Below, one piece after another: positions 1 through 8,013 of a stretch of 33,356 nucleotides of DNA. The position numbers were made by a program, and so were the translations under genes. How positions within the stretch are numbered: position 1 is the stretch's first letter; each line of letters begins with the position of its first letter. Source of the stretch: Candidatus Cloacimonadota bacterium (GTDB lineage: Bacteria > Cloacimonadota > Cloacimonadia > Cloacimonadales > TCS61); NCBI GenBank assembly GCA_016935235.1, contig JAFGRJ010000038.1, forward strand, positions 1-33,356, written 5' to 3'. The notes beneath the pieces are model-generated. The model was not told where the DNA came from, did no database searches, and worked only from the letters and a program-made list of their open reading frames with translations.

Positions 1-458
1 AGATTCTCTTCATTATTTCCCAGGATGAAGACAACCAGTTGATCATTAGCCCAGAGATTATTCCTGGGATAAATCCCCACTTTTTCTTCTCCAATCTTCC
101 CGGCAATTTCATCACCGAGAATACCCCGGACATATTCTGATACTTTCCCGGTTGAAGCATAATCCGCGTAGAAAATAAGGTTGTTGAAACGGTAAAACTG
201 CTCAAGGTTATTATATTCAGCTTTCTTTATCTCGAAATAATTTTCGTTCTCAGTTGTAAAATAGAATCGTTCCAGAGATTCTCGCAGTGGTCTTTCAGCA
301 TATGTCCAGATGTTATCATCGACAAATACATAGACTGTCTGGGGATGACCCCAAGCCATCGGCAGACGGGACGCGGTTCCGGTTTTTCTTTCCTTGTCTC
401 TCTCCCCGCAGGAGAAGAGCAGCGAGCCAAATATCATGATAAATAGGACTTTTCTCAA
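1..458 (-). CDS. Lipoprotein, possibly DUF4837-like; 3' end outside window
   Basis: Manual minus-strand translation from TTG at 458: LRKVLFIMIFGSLLFSCGERDKERKTGTASRLPMAWGHPQTVYVFVDDNIWTYAERPLRESLERFYFTTENENYFEIKKAEYNNLEQFYRFNNLIFYADYAS..., open to the window edge. Signal peptide with a lipobox-like FSC. The ORF-track entry 227..430 is a different frame and is probably spurious. The family call is from memory and weak. Confidence 0.7.
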   Translation of the reverse strand, partial: MRKVLFIMIFGSLLFSCGERDKERKTGTASRLPMAWGHPQTVYVFVDDNIWTYAERPLRESLERFYFTTENENYFEIKKAEYNNLEQFYRFNNLIFYADYASTGKVSEYVRGILGDEIAGKIGEEKVGIYPRNNLWANDQLVVFILGNNEEN

Positions 459-1027
459 AACTTTTTCCTCAGCAGTGAGACAAAGTAGATCAGACCGGAA
501 AATATGGTGAAGAAGACAATGGTCCAGAAAAATATATTGATTCCCCTTATAATATATAGGCGGAATCCATCAAGATCGGGGAAGATGATGATGAGGGAAT
601 TTAGAATTAGAGCCAGCGTTATTCCGAACATCTGCATCACTGTTTTTATCTTGCCCCAGATGTTGGCGGGTATGAATATCTGACGGGCAGCAAATATTTC
701 TCTCAGGATAGATACTACAACCTCTCGAAATATTATTATGTAGACAGCGATTCTACTGATATAATTCAATTTGAGAGCCAGAACCAGGATCGCTGCTATT
801 ACTAGCAGTTTGTCGGCCAGAGGATCCATGATCTTCCCAAAATCGCTGATAACATGATACTTTCTGGCTAATAAGCCATCATAATAGTCTGTTATGCTGG
901 CTGCGATAAAAATAAAGGTTGCCCATAACATGGCGGTGTTTCCCCTGCTGATAAAGGTCAGCCAGATGAAAACCGGCACCAGGACCATGCGGAATATGGT
1001 TAAGAAATTAGGAATATATTTTTTCAT
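455..1027 (-). CDS. pgsA: CDP-diacylglycerol--glycerol-3-phosphate 3-phosphatidyltransferase
   Basis: CDP-alcohol phosphatidyltransferase motif D-Y-x-D-G-x2-A-R-x8-G-x3-D-x3-D (TDYYDGLLARKYHVISDFGKIMDPLADK); multiple TM segments. Confidence 0.92.
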   Translation of the reverse strand: MKKYIPNFLTIFRMVLVPVFIWLTFISRGNTAMLWATFIFIAASITDYYDGLLARKYHVISDFGKIMDPLADKLLVIAAILVLALKLNYISRIAVYIIIFREVVVSILREIFAARQIFIPANIWGKIKTVMQMFGITLALILNSLIIIFPDLDGFRLYIIRGINIFFWTIVFFTIFSGLIYFVSLLRKKF

Positions 1028-1806
1028 CTTATTCTATATCCTACGATCAGACCTGAGACTACCGTGCTCAGGAGTAGAGTGACAAATTCAGCTCCCAGTA
1101 AGCGGATTTCAGGAAAAAATGGCAAGTATTTAAGATAGAAAGCCAGAAAAAATAACAGCAGTGCCACCAGATAGGGAATAAATAGAATCAGCGAAGAATC
1201 GATGGCATAAGACCTTTTGCGTAAATTAATCTGTCCTCCTGAAAGTTTGTAAATCCTCCAGTATTCATCTTTCTTGTATTCAAAGTGAATACGGAGGAAT
1301 ATAGTGATGAAGAGGAAAAGAACAACATAGAAGACATTCGCATACAGGTATAATTTATCCAGAAGTTCTATCTTGTGCTGGGTTATGGTCCAGTGCTCTT
1401 CATTGAAATTGATAATAATCCCTGAGTATAGCTTCAGAATGCTATTTTCGAGAAGGATCTTCTGATCGTTATCAAATAGATTGCCATTGAAATAAAGTGT
1501 GATTACCCCTGGCAGGTGATAGCTTTCCAGAATTTCCCTGGCGTATTCCAGATCGTAAATTTCGATCAGCTTGGAGATGAGGGCATTGTCTGATTCTGTG
1601 ATGATCGACTCAATGAAGGGAAAATTGGATAGAATCGATGCCAGTGAGTCTATCTTCTCCTGATTGCTCAAAATAAGAGTCATGGGCAAGATCCCGCGCT
1701 CTGCATAATAAACTTCTTTCTGGTATCTGTAACCAAGGTGAATTGAATTCCAGATTATAAAGAGGACAAGGATAATCATAATCTGAAAGATAATTGATGT
1801 TTTCAC
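1024..1806 (-). CDS. ftsX: FtsX-like permease subunit (divergent)
   Basis: N-terminal TM, extracytoplasmic domain, three C-terminal TMs, 'YKLSGGQINLRKRSYAIDSSLI' resembling the FtsX segment before TM3; 4-nt overlap with the upstream FtsE-like ORF. Confidence 0.7.
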   Translation of the reverse strand: MKTSIIFQIMIILVLFIIWNSIHLGYRYQKEVYYAERGILPMTLILSNQEKIDSLASILSNFPFIESIITESDNALISKLIEIYDLEYAREILESYHLPGVITLYFNGNLFDNDQKILLENSILKLYSGIIINFNEEHWTITQHKIELLDKLYLYANVFYVVLFLFITIFLRIHFEYKKDEYWRIYKLSGGQINLRKRSYAIDSSLILFIPYLVALLLFFLAFYLKYLPFFPEIRLLGAEFVTLLLSTVVSGLIVGYRIR

Positions 1807-2420
1807 ACTTGTAGCAGCTTTTTCAAATGAATGCGGTAATAAAGGTCAAAATCATCAATTTTCTTCTTTGTGGCAGCTATTATGGTTGTACCATTATTAA
1901 CGGCATAATCACAAATAATTCCTGCTTTCTGTGCGTTCATGCGGTCGAAATAGATGTCGAAGTCATCTAGCAGCAACAGGTAGGGTAATTGCACAACCGC
2001 GCGGATAAGTTCCAGGAATTTCTGCTCGGAATAGGAAACATACCTGACCTTGTGATCTATTTTTTCGTTGAGCTCGGCTGTGCGGCACAGATCGGTGATT
2101 TTCTGTTTCTGTCTTAGAGTCAGGTTGCGAAAAGGCAAAATAAGATTGTTCCAGACAGTTTCTTCGGGAAGAAGATGGGGAACGGTTTCCAGTAGTATGG
2201 ATTTCTTGCGTTTTTTGAATATGGCAGGTGATTTTTCAGTGATGGAAATATTACCATCATACTTTTTGAAATCACCGTGTATTGTTTTTAAAAAAATGCT
2301 TTTGCCATTATTATTATTGGCGATGATATTTATCTTTCTGCCACTTTCCAGCATCAGTTCGTCAATACTGAGAAGAAGCTCTTTCTTGATGTTCAGATTA
2401 AATTTTTCTATCCGTAACAT
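1803..2420 (-). CDS. ftsE: FtsE-like ABC ATPase (degenerate nucleotide-binding motifs)
   Basis: ABC-like fold layout: ANNNNGKS (Walker A position), YVSYSEQKFLELIRAV (signature position), LLLLDDFD (Walker B); located directly upstream of the FtsX-like gene. Confidence 0.7.
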   Translation of the reverse strand: MLRIEKFNLNIKKELLLSIDELMLESGRKINIIANNNNGKSIFLKTIHGDFKKYDGNISITEKSPAIFKKRKKSILLETVPHLLPEETVWNNLILPFRNLTLRQKQKITDLCRTAELNEKIDHKVRYVSYSEQKFLELIRAVVQLPYLLLLDDFDIYFDRMNAQKAGIICDYAVNNGTTIIAATKKKIDDFDLYYRIHLKKLLQV

Positions 2421-2456
2421 TTTTGTTGGTGCCTGATTTCAATTTTATTATCTGGC

Positions 2457-3065
2457 TCACACCTTTTTTAAAACAATGCCAATCCTGTTTTTGCCGGCTA
2501 AAATAAATTTTCCGTTGATTTTTAGGTCAATGTTTTTTATGTTTTTTTCAATTTCCTGAACCCTGTCTGCGGGGTAACTCAAATAAGCTTTTCCGGCTGG
2601 CTTCAGCTGCTGCTGCAAAAAATTAAGGATGTCCATTTGCTGGCAATACAGTTCATGGCGAGCTATGGTTCTTTCTCGGTCTGGACTGAGCCTGTGTTTT
2701 CCCAGAGAGTGGTAGGGCGGATTGGATACGATCAGGTCAAAACCACCGCCAGTAAAGTCAGCTTCTTTCAGGTCACCCTGGAGAAATTCGATCTGTAAAC
2801 CGCATAATGCTGCGTTTGTCCTTGCCAGTTCGACAAGTTCCTGCTGTATTTCCAGTCCCAGACATGTCCATCGGGGACGGTAATATTTCAGCATTATTGC
2901 AATGATCCCGTTACCACTGCCCAGATCAAGTGTTTTTTTTGTCTTATCCCTGTTTTCTTTCAGCACCCATTCCACAAGTCCAGCAGCATCCGAAGATACA
3001 CCACTGCTGGATGTCTGGTAAATCTTTTGCCCGAAGGGCAGTAAAACTGGAATCAGCTTTTTCAT
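2457..3065 (-). CDS. tRNA1(Val) (adenine-N6)-methyltransferase-like SAM-dependent methyltransferase
   Basis: SAM motif LDLGSGNGIIAIML and NPPY catalytic motif (DLIVSNPPYHSLGKHRLSPDRERTIARHE), as in COG4123/TrmN6. Confidence 0.8.
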   Translation of the reverse strand: MKKLIPVLLPFGQKIYQTSSSGVSSDAAGLVEWVLKENRDKTKKTLDLGSGNGIIAIMLKYYRPRWTCLGLEIQQELVELARTNAALCGLQIEFLQGDLKEADFTGGGFDLIVSNPPYHSLGKHRLSPDRERTIARHELYCQQMDILNFLQQQLKPAGKAYLSYPADRVQEIEKNIKNIDLKINGKFILAGKNRIGIVLKKV

Positions 3066-3068
3066 CGA

Positions 3069-3506
3069 TCAGCTGCTGGTATGACCAAAGCCACCATTGC
3101 CGCGTCTGGTTTTATCCAGATCCTTTACCTCAATGAAATCTGCAGTTTCATGATGGTTTATTACCATCTGAGCTATTCTGGTTCCTGGTTTCAGGACATA
3201 TTCATCTTTGCTGAAATTGAAAAGGATGATCTTTACCTCTCCCCGGTAATCAGAATCTATTGTGCCTGGAGAATTCAGGATACCCAGCTGGTGGTCTATT
3301 GCCATTCCGCTGCGAGGTCTTATCTGGGCTTCGTATCCGGCTGGTAAGGAAAGGGCTATTCCGGTTGGGACAAGTTCAAGTGTTCCCGGTTTCAGAGAGA
3401 TGTCTGCGCTATTGGCCGAGTAAATATCGTAACCGGCAGCATTGCTGGTCATCCGTTCAGGTATTAATGCCCTTGAGTTCAGCTTTTTAATTTTTACTTT
3501 TATCAT
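3069..3506 (-). CDS. dut: dUTP diphosphatase
   Basis: dUTPase motifs: AGYDIYS, RPRSGMA, GTIDSDYRGE, GTRIAQMV, RRGNGGFGHTSS. Confidence 0.95.
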   Translation of the reverse strand: MIKVKIKKLNSRALIPERMTSNAAGYDIYSANSADISLKPGTLELVPTGIALSLPAGYEAQIRPRSGMAIDHQLGILNSPGTIDSDYRGEVKIILFNFSKDEYVLKPGTRIAQMVINHHETADFIEVKDLDKTRRGNGGFGHTSS

Positions 3507-3759
3507 ACAGTCTCCTTAATAGCTAATATGAAATTTGTTGTTGCTGTGGAATATGAAAACCGGGAACCTGAATTGAGGGGAATTTTACCTGGCGAAATTC
3601 GTTAAGAGGACCGAACCTCATCACATAAGAACAGCAACAGGATGACATCTCCCTGGAGTTCGGCATACTGATGAAAATCCCAAAGGTTATTTTTTCACGA
3701 GACATTATACTGGCTGTTTTATCAGGATATTCTTTTTTATTATTATGGGATATTATGGG

Positions 3760-4653
3760 TCAGAATTTCCTGGTTAGAATAAAGTCGCAGAGCATTTGCA
3801 GGAGTTCAGCTTTCTCACCATAGGGTTTGAGGATATCCTTGGCCTCGCTGATGAGTTTCTCAGCTGTTTTTCTTGATTCTTCCAGTCCGTGAATTGCCGG
3901 ATAAGTAACTTTCTTTACCTTCCTGTCTTTACCTACTGATTTACCCATACTCTCCATGTCGCCTTCAATATCCAGGATATCATCGGTTATTTGAAAGGCA
4001 AGTCCCAGTTTTGAACCGAATTTTTCCAGAGTCTTTATATCCTCTTCGGGAGCGTCAGCCAGATAGCAGCCGAATCTTATGGAAAGATTTATTAAACGGG
4101 CGGTTTTGTTATGATGAATGTATTCGAGCGTCTTGGTGTCGACTTTTTTGCCTTCGCTAAGGATATCGACCATCTGACCGGCTATCAGACCGCTGTGACC
4201 CATCTCGACAGACATTTCTTTGATCATCTGCAATCTAATTCTCTCATCCAGATTACTGGCGTTGATAGTATCAAAAGCATATACAAGAAGGGCATCTCCG
4301 GCAAGAAGTGCTATATCGGGTCCAAATACTACGTGACAGGATTTTTTGCCTCTGCGGAAATCATCGTTGTCAATTTCCGGCAGGTCATCGTGGATAAGGG
4401 TATAACTGTGCAGCATTTCGATAGCCCCGGCAATGAGCAGGGTTTTCTTTATGTTGCTATCGAACAGGAGATAGGTGTTAATAAGCAGATAGGGCCTAAG
4501 TCTTTTACCACCGGCAAACAGAGTGTGCCGGATAGCCTTGTGAATCTGTTTCGGATACTCATCTTTTCTGGGCAAAAAGCGGTCAACTTCAATATTAACG
4601 AGCTCCCTTTTCTCTTTCAGATCCTTCTTGAGTAACATCTTATTACTGCTCAT
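3760..4653 (-). CDS. ispA: Polyprenyl (farnesyl/geranylgeranyl) diphosphate synthase
   Basis: DDLPEIDNDDFRRG (first Asp-rich motif), GGKRLRPYL, QITDDILDIEGD (second Asp-rich motif). The track start at 4770 is a TTG giving a 39-aa out-of-frame read-through of xseB; ATG at 4653 (MSSNKMLLKK) is the more plausible start. Confidence 0.9.
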   Translation of the reverse strand: MSSNKMLLKKDLKEKRELVNIEVDRFLPRKDEYPKQIHKAIRHTLFAGGKRLRPYLLINTYLLFDSNIKKTLLIAGAIEMLHSYTLIHDDLPEIDNDDFRRGKKSCHVVFGPDIALLAGDALLVYAFDTINASNLDERIRLQMIKEMSVEMGHSGLIAGQMVDILSEGKKVDTKTLEYIHHNKTARLINLSIRFGCYLADAPEEDIKTLEKFGSKLGLAFQITDDILDIEGDMESMGKSVGKDRKVKKVTYPAIHGLEESRKTAEKLISEAKDILKPYGEKAELLQMLCDFILTRKF

Positions 4654-4873
4654 TACAGTCCTCTCGCGGTTTAGAGTCCTTGGTTGTATTACTGGTAAGA
4701 ATATCGATCCTGTTCTCAACTTCACTGAGTTTCTTCTTACAGAAATCCACCAGCCGGGAACCTTCTTCAAACAGCTTTATCACTGTATCCAGTTCCTCTA
4801 TGCCTGTTTCCAGCTGCTGTACTATTTCCTCCAATCTTTTTATTGCTTTCTCGAACTTGATTTCCGCAGCCAT
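4643..4873 (-). CDS. xseB: Exodeoxyribonuclease VII small subunit
   Basis: FEKAIKRLEEIVQQLETGIEELDTVIKLFEEGSRLVDFCKKKLSEVENRI matches the XseB signature; immediately upstream of ispA as often seen. Confidence 0.93.
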   Translation of the reverse strand: MAAEIKFEKAIKRLEEIVQQLETGIEELDTVIKLFEEGSRLVDFCKKKLSEVENRIDILTSNTTKDSKPREDCNEQ

Positions 4874-4952
4874 TGCTTATCCGATTATCATTATTTACTC
4901 AATTCAACTAAAAGTCAACAATTCATTTAATAAGATGGTATGAGCTTTGGTT

Positions 4953-5909
4953 TTAGTCTTTCGTGAGGATGATGTCGTCTTCCAATTTGTTTAGATAATG
5001 GTAGGGGTTACGATGCTTGTTGTAACGCAGAACTTCGTAGTGAAGGTGAGCACCGGTTGATCTTCCCGTGTTCCCCATCAAGGCAATGATTTCTCCTCTT
5101 CTGACGGGATCACCCTTTTTTACAAGGGTTTTATGGAGATGAGCATAAACTGTTTGATAGCCGAATTTGTGAGAGAGGACCAGATACTTGCCTATATTAT
5201 TCTTGGAACCGATTTCCTTCACCACTCCATCTGCAGTGGCGTAGATTGAAGTCCCTATCTTATTGCCGAAATCAAGACCGTAATGAAAGGACCTTTTTTT
5301 AGTAATGGGATGTATCCTCCAGCCGAAACCATCAGAAATTCTGCCATAAGTTGGATATATGGAAGGTGTGTTCTGGTAAAGCAGTTCCTTTAGTTTGACA
5401 TTATCAAGTAATTCCTGGTGGGTTTCGAAATCAAAGACGATTTTATTTTTCAGATGATTTATTTTGCTTAACACCAGATTATACTGGAGGTTAAGATTTT
5501 TATCAAAGGAGCTGAAGCTTGTATCAACCTGCGGATAACCACCCACACCGAGCTCCCTGATCTCTTTATTGATGGATTTAAAATTTTTTTCCGTACGGAT
5601 TTCATCTTCCCATTCTTCCATTAATCTCAGTTTGGTCAGAATTGAATCTATTTCGCTGGAAAGATTGCTTACTTTTGTTCGCAGAAGGAAATTTTCTGCC
5701 ATGATATCTTTAGCTTCAGAAATTTTATATTGATTATAAAAGATGTAAATGACTGATGCTGTTAAAAAAACCAGTAGAGCAATTATGAATGCAGCAATAG
5801 CAATACCAAGCCTCTGAGGAATTGTGAACTGCACTGGCCTGGTGGAATTAGTTGTAATTATAGAAAAATGCCACCGTTTTTTTACTGTCATATATTTCTC
5901 TAAAAACAA
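4953..5909 (-). CDS. M23-family (LytM) peptidoglycan endopeptidase with N-terminal TM and coiled coil
   Basis: HYGLDFGNKIGTSIYA and GRSTGAHLHYEVLR contain the LytM zinc ligands (HxxxD, HxH); single N-terminal TM. Confidence 0.93.
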   Translation of the reverse strand: MFLEKYMTVKKRWHFSIITTNSTRPVQFTIPQRLGIAIAAFIIALLVFLTASVIYIFYNQYKISEAKDIMAENFLLRTKVSNLSSEIDSILTKLRLMEEWEDEIRTEKNFKSINKEIRELGVGGYPQVDTSFSSFDKNLNLQYNLVLSKINHLKNKIVFDFETHQELLDNVKLKELLYQNTPSIYPTYGRISDGFGWRIHPITKKRSFHYGLDFGNKIGTSIYATADGVVKEIGSKNNIGKYLVLSHKFGYQTVYAHLHKTLVKKGDPVRRGEIIALMGNTGRSTGAHLHYEVLRYNKHRNPYHYLNKLEDDIILTKD

Positions 5910-6055
5910 TTGTCAACAGAGAAGGATGTAACTAAGATGTCAAGTAATTTAAGAAGTGGTGTTAATATGACAAAATTCCCATCCACAAGAAGTATGATAA
6001 AATACTTGACCAGATAAGGAAATGATTTCAAAGGAACAAAAAAATGGGAGGCTTG

Positions 6056-6952
6056 ATGATAAAAAATTTCGGGGAACTTGTAGCTCGGGTAAAGAAATTA
6101 CCCAACAAGACAATTGTTATTGCTGCTGCCCACACTTCCTCGGTCCTGGAAGCTGCTGTTATGATCAAGAAAGAAAATCTGGCCAATGCCCTCCTTACCG
6201 GCGATCAGAAGGAAATAGAAAATTTTCTTCGAAAAAATTATCCCGGGATGACGGATGCTTTTAAGATCTACGATACTGGGACTGACCTGGAAGCTGGAGC
6301 GGTGAAAGCTGTAGATCTTGTCCGGGAAGGGCAGGCAGATATAATCATGAAAGGAAAATGTGAAACTTCTTCCCTGCTGAAGGCTGTTCTTGATAGGGAA
6401 AGAGGCCTGAGAACCGGTGAGATCATGAGTGATGTGCTTGCCTATGAGACAGAGGAGAAAATAATATTGATGGGGGACGGTGGTTTTGTTCCACTTCCTG
6501 ATCTTAATCAAAAAGTATCCATCATTAATAACTGCATCAAGGTCGCCCATAGCCTGGGCAATCCCTGTCCCCGCGTAGCACTGTTAACACATTCCGAGAA
6601 AGTGAATCCCAAGATACAATCAACAGTGGATGCTGCCCTCATTACCCAGATGAGTCTGCGTAAACAGATTGTTGGCTGCGTGATTGATGGTCCCCTTGCC
6701 TTTGACAATGCCGTGAACAGAGAAGCTGCCCAATTGAAGGGAATAGATTCTCCCGTAGCCGGTAATGCTGATGTATTAATTGTTCCCAATATTGAATCCG
6801 GAAATATCTTCGGCAAGGCACTTACCTATTACTGCCATTACCGGATGGCACATGTGGCGATGGGAGCAAGAGTGCCCATTTTGATAACCTCACGGGCTGA
6901 TGAGGCTGAAACAAAATTCCTTTCTGTGGCTTTAGGAATAATTTCTTCCTGA
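6056..6952 (+). CDS. ptb: Phosphate butyryltransferase / phosphate acetyltransferase family
   Basis: VIAAAHTSSVLEAAVMIKKE, GKCETSSLLKAVLDRERGLRTG, LLTHSEKVNPKIQSTVDA, GPLAFDNAV, DVLIVPNIESGNIFGKAL are Ptb hallmarks. Track start is 6044; ATG at 6056 follows GGGAGG and is a better start. Confidence 0.88.
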   Translation: MIKNFGELVARVKKLPNKTIVIAAAHTSSVLEAAVMIKKENLANALLTGDQKEIENFLRKNYPGMTDAFKIYDTGTDLEAGAVKAVDLVREGQADIIMKGKCETSSLLKAVLDRERGLRTGEIMSDVLAYETEEKIILMGDGGFVPLPDLNQKVSIINNCIKVAHSLGNPCPRVALLTHSEKVNPKIQSTVDAALITQMSLRKQIVGCVIDGPLAFDNAVNREAAQLKGIDSPVAGNADVLIVPNIESGNIFGKALTYYCHYRMAHVAMGARVPILITSRADEAETKFLSVALGIISS

Positions 6953-6972
6953 GAAAAAGGAATCAGAGAATC

Positions 6973-7440
6973 TTGTATAAAATTAAAATTATCTGCCTTG
7001 GTAAAACCCGTCAGGAGTTCATCAAGAAAGGTATTGCCGAATACCAGAAACGGATTGCGCCCTGGAGTGATATCAACTGGATAATCGCTCCTGATATAAG
7101 TATCAAGAAAAACAGCATTCCTTCTGAAATAATGAAAAAAGAAGCACTTCGGTTGAATGATCATATGACAGGGGAGGATTTCAATATTGCCCTGGATGAA
7201 AATGGGCGAGAAATGGGATCGCTAGAATTTGCTGAGTTACTTAACCAACTGAAAGGTAAGAAAGGTGTATCCTTTTTTATCGGAGGAATATACGGATTAG
7301 CAGAAGATATAAAAAAGAGATGCGATAGGGAACTTAGTTTTTCCAGACTTACCTTTACTCATCAGATGATCAGGCTTATTCTGATAGAACAACTATATCG
7401 TGCATTTACTATTTTGGCAGGTAAAAAATACCACTATTAA
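6973..7440 (+). CDS. rlmH: 23S rRNA (pseudouridine1915-N3)-methyltransferase
   Basis: MYKIKIICLGKTRQEFIKKGIAEYQKRI, FFIGGIYGLAEDIK, SFSRLTFTHQMIRLILIEQLYRAFTILAGKKYHY (SPOUT C-terminus). TTG start. Confidence 0.95.
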   Translation: MYKIKIICLGKTRQEFIKKGIAEYQKRIAPWSDINWIIAPDISIKKNSIPSEIMKKEALRLNDHMTGEDFNIALDENGREMGSLEFAELLNQLKGKKGVSFFIGGIYGLAEDIKKRCDRELSFSRLTFTHQMIRLILIEQLYRAFTILAGKKYHY

Positions 7441-7481
7441 TAAAGACAAGTTTTCTTTACATTTTGAACGGCGAGGAATAT

Positions 7482-7952
7482 TCATTCTCGTAGTGTGGCA
7501 ATGAGCCGCTGTTCATTAAACAGAAGCTTCAGGGCTTCATTTATATCTTTCATGACAATATCTGCATTGACTATTGCGGTACTGCTTGCTCCTTCCTCCT
7601 GCATTACTGCTATTGCCAGAGCAGCATTTTTCAGCATAAGAAAATCATTGGCCCCGTTCCCGAGTGCGATTGACCTATCCTTTCCCAACTTTTTTAAATA
7701 AGTCAGTTTATTCTTTGCCTCATGATACGGAGGTATTACCTTGCATGTAACCGGCAGCCTCTCAAGTTGCCGGAGGGCGTTACCAAAGGTGTCGGCAGTG
7801 ACAACATGGATCTGGAGTGACCTGCTGAGAGTGGTGATGTTCTCGGCGACACCGGATCTCAGTTTACCGTCCAGGGCAATGGTCCCATTAAAATCAAGCA
7901 GCAGGTACTCCAGCTGAAGAGATTTTTTCCCTGGAATTTCTATTCTTATCAT
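7482..7952 (-). CDS. HAD-superfamily hydrolase, soluble P-type-ATPase-like (COG4087-like)
   Basis: LLLDFNGTIALDGKL (HAD motif I), VVTADTFGNALRQL, IALGNGANDFLMLKNAALAIAV (motif IV). Confidence 0.8.
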   Translation of the reverse strand: MIRIEIPGKKSLQLEYLLLDFNGTIALDGKLRSGVAENITTLSRSLQIHVVTADTFGNALRQLERLPVTCKVIPPYHEAKNKLTYLKKLGKDRSIALGNGANDFLMLKNAALAIAVMQEEGASSTAIVNADIVMKDINEALKLLFNEQRLIATLRE

Positions 7953-8013
7953 TATCTATCCTTACCAGTCAGATCGCATCTATCTAGATGTCAACAATCA
8001 TTATATTAACTGA

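Noticed and set aside
227-430. ORF-track protein MARCSSPAGRETRKEKPEP... (minus)
   Set aside because: Overlaps a better minus-strand frame encoding a lipoprotein; Arg/Pro/Cys-rich composition looks like an out-of-frame translation.
4111-4635. 174-aa plus-strand ORF antisense to ispA
   Set aside because: Fully antisense to a well-supported prenyl synthase; low-complexity antisense-like composition and no recognisable motifs.
7441-7481. Possible terminator between rlmH and the HAD gene
   Set aside because: TAAAGA/TCTTTA arms are weak and GC-free with no clear T tract; not supported as a terminator.
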